Positions 8,880 through 17,282 of a stretch of DNA of 64,000 nucleotides are shown here, piece by piece. Both the position numbers and the translations under genes were made by a program. The notes below the pieces were generated by a model, which saw only the letters and a list, made by a program, of their open reading frames with translations, did no database searches and was not told where the DNA came from. The stretch comes from JAIQFV01 sp041494885 (GTDB lineage: Bacteria; Acidobacteriota; Terriglobia; JAIQFV01): positions 1-64,000 of the forward strand of contig JBGQBO010000009.1 in the NCBI GenBank assembly GCA_041494885.1. The letters run 5' to 3'. Numbering within the stretch: position 1 is the stretch's first letter; each line of letters opens with the position of its first letter.

Positions 8880-9122
8880 TAAGAGCGCTCGCACAACATA
8901 AGAGCTTCGCGGAGAGTCTTTAACACCCGTTCAGGATCGTCGGATTAAGCATTGCATGATTGCTCTTTGACTGCGCAAACCTGTGCCATTGATTTCAATT
9001 CCCGTTCCATAACAATCGATTAGTATCATTGAAGTGGAATCTGAAACCCATTGAATTACTTCACGGAAAGTAGTATGGTTTGGGCGTCAACAGAACCGAT
9101 AATTCCTCTTGTGTGGTGATTG

Positions 9123-9467
9123 ATGGCACCTACAACCTCTTCCAAACAAAGCGAAGAACTACGCAGTCTCATGATTGAAGTGGCGCGCACCCAGCTCGCG
9201 GCGGTGACCGCGGCGGTGAAGTTCTGGGATGGCTGGGTGAAATCGGCAGACCAGTATACCCAGGCAATCAGCGCGGAGCTGGCGAAAGTCGATGAGGGAA
9301 GCGAAGGCTCGAAGGAGTTTGTAGGCCGTTTCACCGACCTCAGCCGTCAATACTTGCGCGATCTGAGCGATCTGCCGAATCTCGCCGTGAAGCAGTTCTC
9401 GGGCGAGATCGAGAAGATTGGCAAACCCGCGGCCAAACGTGCCCGGGCGGCCCGTGCCAAAGATTGA
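9123..9467 (+). CDS. small phasin-like helical protein, 114 aa
   Basis: The whole protein is predicted amphipathic helix (for example ARTQLAAVTAAVKFWDGW and RFTDLSRQYLRDLSDL). It ends in a basic, alanine-rich tail (KPAAKRARAARAKD) like that of phasins and other granule- or DNA-associated proteins. The start is taken as ATG 9123 (a TTG lies one codon earlier); no clear SD is seen. It converges on the geranylgeranyl-reductase-like gene with about 120 bases between. Phasin-like is a description of shape and composition; homology was not tested. It could instead be a small regulatory coiled-coil protein. Confidence 0.6.
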   Translation: MAPTTSSKQSEELRSLMIEVARTQLAAVTAAVKFWDGWVKSADQYTQAISAELAKVDEGSEGSKEFVGRFTDLSRQYLRDLSDLPNLAVKQFSGEIEKIGKPAAKRARAARAKD

Positions 9468-9586
9468 TGGAGCTTGCCTCACCTCGGCTGGGCGCGGACA
9501 TCAGAATCCCCCTTACGCAGTCCCCACTATCCCCGATTTTAGGTATGGCGGGAGTCCCCAGACACACGCTTGATGCTGTTCCCGGA

Positions 9587-11143
9587 TTAGGCCAGCCCTT
9601 GGGCACGCGGGTCCGTGACCGCATCTTTCATGACTGCCATCGCATGCATCCATTTCCGCTCCAGGTCCAGTGACCACTGAAAGTGCCAGAGGGGATCAGC
9701 CAGCAGCGATTTCCACCAATCACTTTGCCACCCGATCATGTCCCGCATGCCTTGAACCATAGGGCTGGGGTGGCCTTCGAAGAAGGCTGCCGCGCTCCGG
9801 GGACCCAGGGTCATCAGCTCCAGTGCCATGCCCATCCAAATCTGAGAGAGAATCCCGGGGGGATTGATTTCCAGTCCTCCGAAGCAAGCACCGAGCGTGC
9901 GGGCGTAGTGCGGGTCCTTCTGTGATTTTTCACATCCCCGCGCCACGGCATGAAGCCAGGAATCCTTGAAATGCGTGTTTCGCAGGGTGGCCGCACAAAG
10001 ATCCAGAAACACCATCGAGGGATCAAAATACCTCCGGAATGCGCCCTCGTAGGCAGACAGGTCTTCAGAATCAAAGCTCCTCGTGGAAAGGGCATTCAAG
10101 ATGATTGGGACTGCGATGAGGGCTGACTCCATCGCGGGTGTGATTCCTTCGCCCGTCATGGGATCGACAAAGCTGCCGGCATCTCCGATGAGAAGACCCC
10201 GGGTGAAGTAATTCGGGCCTGCACCGCCATAAGTCTTGACGATCCCGCCGATCGGCGGCCTGCAGAGTCGAAGTTTTGAACATCGTGGATGACTCCGCTT
10301 CAGTTTTTTCAAGAAGGCATTGAACAGTGCGGGGATCTTGATGGATTGGCGCTGGCAGGTCTCTGACAAAATCCCGACACCCAGGTTTACTCTCCCTCCC
10401 GCCATGGGAAACATCCATCCATAACCGGGGAAAAAGTCTTTATCAAAGAAAAAGGCGGCCTCCCCCACCTTCCCGTTGAAACCTTCGGCGTAGGCCCTTT
10501 GAGACAGCGCGATATGACGTGGGTCTTCAACCAACAACCCCGCGGAACGGGCCACGACTGAGTTGACTCCGTCAGCACCGATTACGAGATCTCCTCGGTA
10601 CCGATCTCGCCGCCCGTTTTTCTCCGTGTCGACAAGAACTCCATCCGGTTCCACAGAGAACCCATGAGCGTACGTATTCTCAATGACGCGTGCGCCTGCC
10701 CGGGCCGCCGTTTCCAGGAGGAGGTGATCGAGGCGTTCTCTCGGAATGATGTATCCGTGGGGAGGAAGGTCATTGTGGAGTCCATAAAAAGGGATTTTGC
10801 CCTGATAGCAGCGCTCTGAGTTCACATAAGTGGCGGAGTGGGTAATGGGAAGGGGTGAATCTCCCTCAAGGTTCTTCAGGCATCCCATCTGGTCGAGCAG
10901 TCGGAGCCCCCGCGGTTCAATGTAATCTCCGCAAACCTTTTCTCGAGGGAATTGTGCCCGGTCGATCAGCAGTACCTTGACACCCCGGCGGGAGAGATCC
11001 CACGCCAGGACGCTTCCTGCGGGGCCGCCACCGACCACGATCACATCTGCCCGCTGCCTCTTCCTGCCGGCGGTCTCATGCTTCAGCTTTTTCCCGGGAG
11101 ACGCTCTGCGCGGCTTTCTTTTGCTTTCGGATTTAATGGACAT
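9587..11143 (-). CDS. FAD-dependent geranylgeranyl reductase-family oxidoreductase
   Basis: This is a protein of 518 aa from the chosen ATG at 11143; starts at 11173 and TTG 11224 are also possible and no start has a strong SD. A basic N-terminal tail precedes the Rossmann FAD motif VVGGGPAGS (about residues 36-44). Then come the motif KVCGDYIEPRG typical of the GGR family, and LIGDAGSFVDPMTGEGI, the second FAD-binding motif. Family members reduce isoprenoid double bonds or hydroxylate aromatic substrates. The neighbour directly upstream is a polyprenyl synthase, so reduction of a polyprenyl chain is a reasonable inference. The gap to that gene is 265 bases. Confidence 0.85.
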   Translation of the reverse strand: MSIKSESKRKPRRASPGKKLKHETAGRKRQRADVIVVGGGPAGSVLAWDLSRRGVKVLLIDRAQFPREKVCGDYIEPRGLRLLDQMGCLKNLEGDSPLPITHSATYVNSERCYQGKIPFYGLHNDLPPHGYIIPRERLDHLLLETAARAGARVIENTYAHGFSVEPDGVLVDTEKNGRRDRYRGDLVIGADGVNSVVARSAGLLVEDPRHIALSQRAYAEGFNGKVGEAAFFFDKDFFPGYGWMFPMAGGRVNLGVGILSETCQRQSIKIPALFNAFLKKLKRSHPRCSKLRLCRPPIGGIVKTYGGAGPNYFTRGLLIGDAGSFVDPMTGEGITPAMESALIAVPIILNALSTRSFDSEDLSAYEGAFRRYFDPSMVFLDLCAATLRNTHFKDSWLHAVARGCEKSQKDPHYARTLGACFGGLEINPPGILSQIWMGMALELMTLGPRSAAAFFEGHPSPMVQGMRDMIGWQSDWWKSLLADPLWHFQWSLDLERKWMHAMAVMKDAVTDPRAQGLA

Positions 11144-11408
11144 GGATTTTGAGTCGAGCGGTTGCGGCCTCATGGAGCCATTGATGGGGAATCTTCTCCG
11201 CCGCAAATCCCTGATCCCTCTCAAGGCTGAGTCTTAAACACAGGGCGTGAGTCCCGGCTACGGAACCACGTTGATCTCTCAAGAACTCGAAAGAGATGGC
11301 ACCTGCTCTCAGGCAAGATCGCAACGAGTGAGACGAATCAATAAACCGATCAGAGGGTTTCCGTTACGAAGACATATAATTTCCGCCTGAGTTTGCCTCA
11401 AGCTCATT

Positions 11409-12359
11409 TCAGGATCGTGATAGCATCCGGGTATCACGAACCAGGGCGATCAACTGTTCGGGAAAACTTGCATTGGCCATCGCCTCGCTCTCCGCCTCGG
11501 AAGCGATCAAATCGAGGTATTCCTCCGCTTCCGGCAACGCCGCGACAAGTTTTGCCGTAATGGTCTTGATATTTTTCGGGCTCGGATGTCTGAACAGGAT
11601 TGCCGTCTCGGGATCCCTAATGGCCATGGCGGCAGGGAGCGTGAGAATCCCGTCTTCGATGTCTTTGGCACTTCCTCCGCCCAGGGCTGTTGTTCCGCGG
11701 ACGTCGGCCACGTCGTCACAGCCATGGTACAGCATACCCAGCAGCTGGCCGAACTTCTGCAGTCGATTATCCCGCGTTCCCAGGCGAGCGCAGATTTCGA
11801 ACATGGATCCAGTGTCTTCGGCCGCGATCGTCCTCCAGTCTTCTACTCCGAGGGGCTGGCGACGCAGCCGCCACTGGAGGCATTCAGCCACTCCAAGACG
11901 CTGCAAAAGTTCCGCCAGTAACCGTGTGTTGTAGGGATCAGAGGCCACCATCTTGGATCCGGCAGAGGAGATGTAGCCCGCGGTCATCAATGCCGGGAGG
12001 AATCCGAAGCGGCAATGCAAGGAAAGATTACCCCGGCGGAACCGCGAGCGGTCCAGGATATCATCGATAATCAGGGTGACATTGTGGGTCAGTTCCAGGG
12101 CCGCCACAGCCGGGAGCAGGGTCGCGGGAACGGGTTTACCGGTTGTGGCCCGGTAGCAGGCGAAGATGGTTACGGGGCGAAAGTATTTGGCTCGTCCGGA
12201 AACCTGGTGCCGTACGATCTCCCGCACTTCGGGATCGCATTCCTCGACCCACCGCAGGATAAACTCTCTGAGTTGTTGGATCTCCAGAGTCAGTCCCAGC
12301 CTGCTGGGCAGTTCCCAAACTGCGCCGTTTCCGTTGGGGTCTGTTTCGGTCGGAGGCAT
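11409..12359 (-). CDS. all-trans polyprenyl diphosphate synthase family protein
   Basis: This 316-aa protein has both aspartate-rich motifs of trans-isoprenyl diphosphate synthases: DDILD at residues 99-103 followed by the FRRG arginine, and DDVAD at 215-219. The usual N-terminal GGKRLRP is replaced by GRAKYFRP, and the central KT motif region reads EDTGSMFEICARLG, so the protein is divergent. It should condense isopentenyl diphosphate with allylic diphosphates; chain length is not predictable. It sits 130 bases downstream of the four unknown genes 12490-14911 and upstream of a GGR-like reductase, all leftward. ATG 12359 has no clear SD; start uncertain. Confidence 0.85.
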   Translation of the reverse strand: MPPTETDPNGNGAVWELPSRLGLTLEIQQLREFILRWVEECDPEVREIVRHQVSGRAKYFRPVTIFACYRATTGKPVPATLLPAVAALELTHNVTLIIDDILDRSRFRRGNLSLHCRFGFLPALMTAGYISSAGSKMVASDPYNTRLLAELLQRLGVAECLQWRLRRQPLGVEDWRTIAAEDTGSMFEICARLGTRDNRLQKFGQLLGMLYHGCDDVADVRGTTALGGGSAKDIEDGILTLPAAMAIRDPETAILFRHPSPKNIKTITAKLVAALPEAEEYLDLIASEAESEAMANASFPEQLIALVRDTRMLSRS

Positions 12360-12489
12360 CGAGTACGGACTTTGTACTTCAGTGAATTATTCCTGTTGGA
12401 TGGGGCGGGAAACGCAACACTGAGGTTGTGTGGACGTCGAAGAAAACCGGGCTTCTCCACCCCGTGGACCTCTCCGGTCTTCATAAGTT

Positions 12490-13131
12490 CTATTTACGGC
12501 GGGGCGGCGATACCCGCTGCTGACTGCGACGTTTTCTCTTGACCGGGGGGGTTGATATTGTACCCGTCGGTTTCGCCCGAGGACTCGGTACCAATGGGCT
12601 GCCCGGTTGCCGGCGCAGAACAATGGGGATTCGAGTGCCCGGCATACCTGGGACACTGATTTCTCCCAAGTATCTCATCTCCGGAAGGAGACTCTCGTCG
12701 ATCACAGTCGTTACTCGAACGATCACTTGTTCGCCGGGCTCCAAAGCGATCCTCTCCGGTTCAAACCTCATCGCCGGATGAACCAGTCGTCCTTCTGGAT
12801 CAACAAAAGCAGAAGCAACAACCGATGTGGAGACTCTGTGAGGTAGGCCATTCTCGACCAGGAAGACTCCCATAGCATTTCCACCGGACCGGCCTTCGAG
12901 GACCATGGCCGAAGGAGGTGCTCGGTGTGCTGAGGGGGCGGGAGGGCCTTTCGGGACATCAAACTGTTGGCCTGAACCGCTACCCATCTGGAGCTCCGGA
13001 CGAAGCTCGGTGACGGAGGTGAACAGGACGTTGAGAATTCGGGCGGTCAGTTGGCCAAGGGTGGAGTAGTAACGGATGTTTGCATCCACCGCATTCCGCC
13101 ACACCTCCGACAGGGGGACATGTTCGGTCAT
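12490..13131 (-). CDS. unknown protein with helical N-terminus and Ig-like domain, 213 aa
   Basis: Residues about 1-45 form an amphipathic helix region (YYSTLGQLTARILNVLFTSV), then a Gly/Pro-rich linker. A beta-sandwich-like domain follows at about 85-185 (MRFEPERIALEPGEQVIVRV, YLGEISVPGMPG), and a strongly basic tail ends in PPRRK. No signal peptide or membrane helix is present. It starts 12 bases after the previous gene, with AGGCGAGG as SD. The layout (helix, linker, Ig-like domain) repeats that of the neighbour 13144-13758, suggesting related roles. Function unknown. Confidence 0.65.
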   Translation of the reverse strand: MTEHVPLSEVWRNAVDANIRYYSTLGQLTARILNVLFTSVTELRPELQMGSGSGQQFDVPKGPPAPSAHRAPPSAMVLEGRSGGNAMGVFLVENGLPHRVSTSVVASAFVDPEGRLVHPAMRFEPERIALEPGEQVIVRVTTVIDESLLPEMRYLGEISVPGMPGTRIPIVLRRQPGSPLVPSPRAKPTGTISTPPVKRKRRSQQRVSPPRRK

Positions 13132-13143
13132 GCGCAGCCTCGC

Positions 13144-13758
13144 CTAACCGCCATGCGTGCAAAACCGCTGGCAGTAGAAATGGTCGTACCAATGGTGAAC
13201 ATAATCCGGGCAATCCTCCACTTGGACTTCGTGACAACAGTCCGCACCGGTCGAAGCGATCTTGACTGTCCACCGCAGATAATGGTCCCGGCACCCGCGA
13301 ATCCAGACCAGAATCTCGTACTCTTCCCCCGGCTTGGCCGCGGCCGGAACCGGAAAGGAGACAACGGCCGTTCCCCGCGCCAACGGTCCGAGATCCAACT
13401 CGGTCGGGCTGAAGGTGACTCCCGCCGAATCACCGGTGGCCTGAAACTGGATCTTGCGTGGAGGCGAAGCACAGTTGGTCACCACCAGGCGGAGGGTTGC
13501 TGTTGCCCCCGGACAAACAGGGCAAGTGACCTCCCCCGCAGGTTGAGGCTCCCAGCAGGGGGGCGGAATCTCACAACAACAGCCGTGAGCGGATGAGGTC
13601 GGCGTTTGAACCCGCCCAAGAAGCCCGCTCACCATTTGGGCCGATGTCGTCCCCATGGAGCCGAGCAGGGACAATCCGATGCGGGTCCCCTGATCAAACA
13701 AGGCTCCGAGAGCTTTTGCGGATTCGGCCAAAGACGGACTGCTGGTGTTCGGATTCAT
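13144..13758 (-). CDS. unknown Cys-rich protein with helical N-terminus and Ig-like domain, 204 aa
   Basis: The N-terminal about 50 residues form a phasin-like amphipathic helix pair (ALGALFDQGTRIGLSLLGSM). A cysteine cluster follows (HGCCCEIPPPC, then VTCPVCPG), next an Ig/NEW3-like beta domain (VTFSPTELDLGPLARGTAVV), and a C-terminal Cys/His-rich tail (CCHEVQVEDC, HHWYDHFYCQRFC). The Cys and His clusters suggest metal binding or cross-linking. There is no signal peptide, so it is probably cytoplasmic. ATGA overlap with the gene upstream shows translational coupling. Not recognised. Confidence 0.65.
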   Translation of the reverse strand: MNPNTSSPSLAESAKALGALFDQGTRIGLSLLGSMGTTSAQMVSGLLGRVQTPTSSAHGCCCEIPPPCWEPQPAGEVTCPVCPGATATLRLVVTNCASPPRKIQFQATGDSAGVTFSPTELDLGPLARGTAVVSFPVPAAAKPGEEYEILVWIRGCRDHYLRWTVKIASTGADCCHEVQVEDCPDYVHHWYDHFYCQRFCTHGG

Positions 13759-14507
13759 CGCGCCTCCTCACGATCGGATTTTTCATGGATGACTTCAACC
13801 TCGACCAGGTAGTGAAAGTCGGAAAACGACCAATAGCCCGAGTAAACATGGCCGGCGCGCAATCGGTTCGAGAAGTGAAAATCGACCCTCATTTCCCGTG
13901 TGTCTCCCGGGGAAACCTCTCCCGCCCCTTTTTCGACGATCAGGCGCACGAGACCGCCGTGTGACTCGGCCAGTTCGTCCATCAGACGGTCAATACGGCG
14001 CTTGCCCTCGGGCAGCTCCTCCACCAGGGCTGCATAGAAAGCTTGATCGACGCCAGAGCCGTCGTACAGGCAGAAGGTGTGCTTGGATTCCACGAGGAAG
14101 GGAAGATTGCCCAGATTTTGTAAGGTGAGATCCACGGAAACCGTGCCCGCCGATTTCGCTTTGATCATTAAGCTGTGGGGGTTGAGTCGCAACTCGGAGC
14201 GCGGATCGACCTCCACGGAGATGGGTAGCTGCCGGCCGCCCATCTCAACTGTCCCCGGATAGGTCCCCGGCGGAGTAGAGCGCGGAAGCCTAAACCTCAG
14301 TTGGGAGGTGTTGAGATCCCTGCGAAAAACCGGGCGTACGGCTAGTGGTTGGGAGAGCACTCCCGGGAGAGTGACGTGGCAGGTTGGATCGGCTTCGGTG
14401 AAAGCTTTCATGTCCACCGAGGCGGAAAGCAAAGTGGGCATCCCCCGGAATCGCAGCGGGTTCGAACCGGGTTTCATCGTGAGGAGGTTACTTCCTTCAG
14501 ATTTCAT
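13755..14507 (-). CDS. unknown protein with two Ig-like beta domains, 250 aa
   Basis: The start at ATG 14507 overlaps the stop of the upstream gene (ATGA); the open frame extends to 14585 inside that gene. Two beta-sandwich-like parts are seen. About residues 40-110 contain RFRLPRSTPPGTYPGTVEMG, typical of Ig-like secretion or scaffold domains. About 110-250 contain VSVDLTLQNLGNLPFLVE and a helical insert GKRRIDRLMDELAES. No signal peptide is present. It overlaps the next gene by ATGA at 13755-13758. Function unknown; structural role inferred only from fold-like patterns. Confidence 0.65.
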   Translation of the reverse strand: MKSEGSNLLTMKPGSNPLRFRGMPTLLSASVDMKAFTEADPTCHVTLPGVLSQPLAVRPVFRRDLNTSQLRFRLPRSTPPGTYPGTVEMGGRQLPISVEVDPRSELRLNPHSLMIKAKSAGTVSVDLTLQNLGNLPFLVESKHTFCLYDGSGVDQAFYAALVEELPEGKRRIDRLMDELAESHGGLVRLIVEKGAGEVSPGDTREMRVDFHFSNRLRAGHVYSGYWSFSDFHYLVEVEVIHEKSDREEAR

Positions 14508-14911
14508 TTCAACCCCCTGGCTTTTGCCGGAACATTGGTTCCCGGGGGATATGAAGGCACCGGGGTGGGGGCTTTCTCGTCGCACCTCTCACAAGGGTTG
14601 GGAACGTAAGGTTCGGTGATGACCTGCGCTTCACCACACAGCCGTACACAAAACAACTGAAAGCCGAGTACGGAGACCCCAACGGTAAAATCAGCAGGGA
14701 CATGCCCCCGGATCGAGGGGATCTCCTTTAACTTCACCGAGACATCGAGCGGGTTGAGGGTGATGGGGTTGATCGTCAGAGGATCGACACCCAGCTCAAT
14801 CTTCGGTAAATGGTCGATGTTGATGTGGTAGGTACTGGGAATCCCGCTGATCTCAACCGGAGCAACGACATCCACGTCGACATGATATGAGGTTGGTATT
14901 TTAACTCCCAA
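14504..14911 (-). CDS. unknown beta-repeat protein, first gene of cluster, 135 aa
   Basis: The start is TTG at 14911 with a strong SD (GAGGAGGG) a few bases upstream. The first 75 residues are a run of short alternating beta strands with self-similar phrases (YHVDVDVVAPVEISGIPS, YHINIDHLPKIELGV, INPITLNPLDVSVKLKEIP). A more regular domain with RLCGEAQVITEPYVPNPCERC ends in a proline-rich tail. Two CxxC-like cysteines are near residue 110. There is no signal peptide. It heads an operon of four overlapping genes and has a good promoter at 14954-14982. I do not recognise the family. Confidence 0.65.
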   Translation of the reverse strand: MGVKIPTSYHVDVDVVAPVEISGIPSTYHINIDHLPKIELGVDPLTINPITLNPLDVSVKLKEIPSIRGHVPADFTVGVSVLGFQLFCVRLCGEAQVITEPYVPNPCERCDEKAPTPVPSYPPGTNVPAKARGLK

Positions 14912-14953
14912 GGCGCCCTCCTCGGGTGAATCATTTTTCTACTGATGGGAGGC

Positions 14954-14982
14954 AGTCTATCGGTGGGTACACCGTTTGTCAA
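14954..14982 (-). promoter_or_regulatory. sigma70-type promoter of the beta-protein/isoprenoid cluster
   Basis: On the minus strand a perfect -35 TTGACA (14982-14977) is followed after exactly 17 bases by TAGACT (14959-14954), four of six matches to TATAAT. The leader to the TTG start at 14911 would be about 35 bases and contains the SD. Confidence 0.65.
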
Positions 14983-15049
14983 GCTATCGAGCACCGGAGA
15001 ATTCGTGAAAATATGCACGGCTTAAAAGTCAGAAGTCTGATAGTAAGCC

Positions 15050-15491
15050 ATGGGCAGCCGCCGCTCGATCGAATGTCAACAAAGCAAACATGGGGTGAGT
15101 GATCTGTTTGGTGTGACGATTGATTTTCTCCTAACCTCTGCCCCGAGACATTCACGAGAGGGAGGGGAAAGCTATTCAAGGACTGCTTCCGGTGCCGCGC
15201 ACGGCCTTGATCCATACTATTTTGGGTTCTCAGAGGGTTGGCTGGGAGCTTGGTCTGCCCGCCCTCAAAACTACGCCAGGAGGACCGCCTTCCGAAGGCA
15301 CGTGGCAAGAGGAAACTCAATCACCTCTCCCCACATCTGACTTAGTGAGGCCATCCTCAGACGGTCTGGCGATGAGTGGCGTCATCCGTCACATTGAATT
15401 AGCTCGATACAAGGGTTTATAATCGAACCGAAGAAAGGAGCTTTCGCTCATTGAAACAACCATTTGCCAAGTCCTCCCGAAAGGAGGTCCC
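15050..15491. other. intergenic, no gene seen
   Basis: This stretch upstream of the RsbRD-like gene has short open frames with no SD or protein character. The last 20 bases hold the AAAGGAGG ribosome-binding site for ATG 15492. Confidence 0.4.
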
Positions 15492-16013
15492 ATGATCGCC
15501 CTCAAGCTCATTCGCCTGATTGAAAAAAACGCCGATGTGTTAGCCGACCGGCTTATTAAGACTGTGAATGAACATCCTCGTACTCAGATTTTTTGCAAAA
15601 ATATCTCCAAAGAGGAATTGCGCGAACGGGCCTATGAAATTTATCGACATCTTTCTGATTGCCTCATGCAAAAAACCGATGATGAAATCCGGAAGAAAAA
15701 CATTGCCATAGGAGAACGCCGGGCAGAACAAGGGGTGCCTCTCCACGAGGTCATCTTCGCACTGATCTTAGTCAAGGAGAATCTTTGGAAAGAGGTGAAG
15801 GAATCCGGAATCGGAGACAATGCCATCGAATTGTTCCAGGCACTGGAGCTGGTCGACCGGGTCAACCAGTTCTTTGACAAAGCAATTTACTACATGGCCC
15901 TGGGATATGAGAATGCTTATCTTTCCGGAAAGGCCGAACTGCGAACTCCCAGCGAGAAGGAACAGAAGGAGTTTAAAGAATTGCGACACCTAGTTTTGCC
16001 CTGGTGGCCGTGA
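15492..16013 (+). CDS. RsbRD N-terminal-type sensor domain protein, 173 aa
   Basis: This all-helical protein matches the N-terminal domain of RsbRD-like regulators: helical bundle with EELRERAYEIYRHLSDCL, then EVIFALILVKENLWKEV and VNQFFDKAIYYMALGYENAY. In RsbR paralogues this domain is followed by STAS, but here it stands alone. The ATG at 15492 has AAAGGAGG seven bases upstream. Its 3' end overlaps the convergent acyltransferase gene by 41 bases. A stand-alone STAS gene lies at 20430-20825. A signalling role is inferred from the family. Confidence 0.75.
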   Translation: MIALKLIRLIEKNADVLADRLIKTVNEHPRTQIFCKNISKEELRERAYEIYRHLSDCLMQKTDDEIRKKNIAIGERRAEQGVPLHEVIFALILVKENLWKEVKESGIGDNAIELFQALELVDRVNQFFDKAIYYMALGYENAYLSGKAELRTPSEKEQKEFKELRHLVLPWWP

Positions 16014-17085
16014 TCCAGTTCTTTGCGGCATCGCGGTAACGGGTTTTCAGGATCGAAAGCAGGAGCATTGATCCGGTCACAACGGCCAGGCCGAGGCTGG
16101 CACTCGGAATGGAAAGATCATGGGAGAAGCCATTGAACCTCCCATAAACGAAGGGGATATGTACCCAATACACCAGTAAGGAAGTTTGACCGATCTGCGC
16201 AACCCAACTGAATCCACGTCGCCCCACCCATTCACACCACCAAAAAGAAAAGGCCACCATCAGGAGCAATACGCCGAACTTGACCGCAAAGAAATTAGGC
16301 GACGTGTGCCAATAATCGTACACCGGGTAGAGTTGAAGCGGGAGGCGGTCCAGGATCATTCCCGCGGCAATTGAGACCACTCCACTCGCAGCAAACCAGA
16401 CCATCAGCTTCGATTCCTTGAATTTTTCATTGGTAGAAATAATCAGGGTTCCGACAAAAAGCCCCGCGAAAGCGAATCCCACCCATGGAAAAACCGGGAA
16501 GAACCATGGACGTCGGCCCCCGTGCAAATAGTCTGTGATGAGGGAGGGGACCCATGAAGGATAAGATCCGTACCAGATCAGGGGAGTCACCATCGCCATG
16601 GCCAGGGTCGTCAGTCCCGTCAATAGGTAGTCCTGCTTTCGTGTGCTGGAGATCGAGATCACCAGTCCCATCAGCATCAGCGACAAACCGATGGTGTTGA
16701 GAATGTCGACGCGCAGCAGGTCTTTCCACGGGGCCCAGGGGAGCCCCAGGATGAATTCCTGGGCCCGAAAGGCGAGGCCAAGCAAAAAAATCTTGAATCC
16801 GCGTCTTAATGTAGTCTCCATTTTAGCGCTCACGCTTAATCCCTTCTTTCGCAGGGATTGCGTAAGCAGTGCCATGGAGACACCCGCCAGAAACAGGAAC
16901 ATGGGAGCAGGCATGCCGCCGATTCGCTGGGACAACGCAAAGAACCAGCCACCGCGGGCCGACGGCAAGAGCCAGGAATCATAGACGTGGGTCTGAAACA
17001 TCAACACGCAGGCGAGGCCCCGCATCCAGTCGATGTATAGAAGGCGGTTCTTCTTGGTGGGTGCCGGAGTCGGTAAACTACTCAT
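15973..17085 (-). CDS. HGSNAT-type membrane acyltransferase (DUF1624-like)
   Basis: This 370-aa polytopic membrane protein has about ten hydrophobic segments. The N-terminal signature YIDWMRGLACVLMFQTHVYD matches the heparan-alpha-glucosaminide N-acetyltransferase catalytic family, with the arginine and histidine of the first helix preserved. PAPMFLFLAGVSMALL and VFPWVGFAFAGLFVG follow as expected. Members move acetyl groups across the membrane onto sugars; the acceptor here is unknown. The related acyltransferase-3 family is the main alternative. The gene overlaps the convergent RsbRD-like gene at its 3' end and diverges from the candidate selenoprotein gene. Confidence 0.8.
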   Translation of the reverse strand: MSSLPTPAPTKKNRLLYIDWMRGLACVLMFQTHVYDSWLLPSARGGWFFALSQRIGGMPAPMFLFLAGVSMALLTQSLRKKGLSVSAKMETTLRRGFKIFLLGLAFRAQEFILGLPWAPWKDLLRVDILNTIGLSLMLMGLVISISSTRKQDYLLTGLTTLAMAMVTPLIWYGSYPSWVPSLITDYLHGGRRPWFFPVFPWVGFAFAGLFVGTLIISTNEKFKESKLMVWFAASGVVSIAAGMILDRLPLQLYPVYDYWHTSPNFFAVKFGVLLLMVAFSFWWCEWVGRRGFSWVAQIGQTSLLVYWVHIPFVYGRFNGFSHDLSIPSASLGLAVVTGSMLLLSILKTRYRDAAKNWITATRAKLGVAIL

Positions 17086-17282
17086 GCCAGCCTTCTCCCG
17101 TGTAAAGGGCTAAGAATCTAGCATAGTTCATTCGGTTTATGAAATGGAATTGCGAGCACCAGGCCGGCTGCGGATGCGAGAATAAGGGTCCCGACTGGCT
17201 TGATCTCAACGACGAGTTCGCCTACCATGAGCGGCAACCGGATGTCGGGATCACGGTCTCACCGAATACTAGGGAGGACCCA

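Noticed and set aside
12015..12542. 175-aa plus-strand frame across the polyprenyl synthase start
   Set aside because: The opposite strand encodes the synthase with both DDxxD motifs; this frame runs into the next intergenic region without features.
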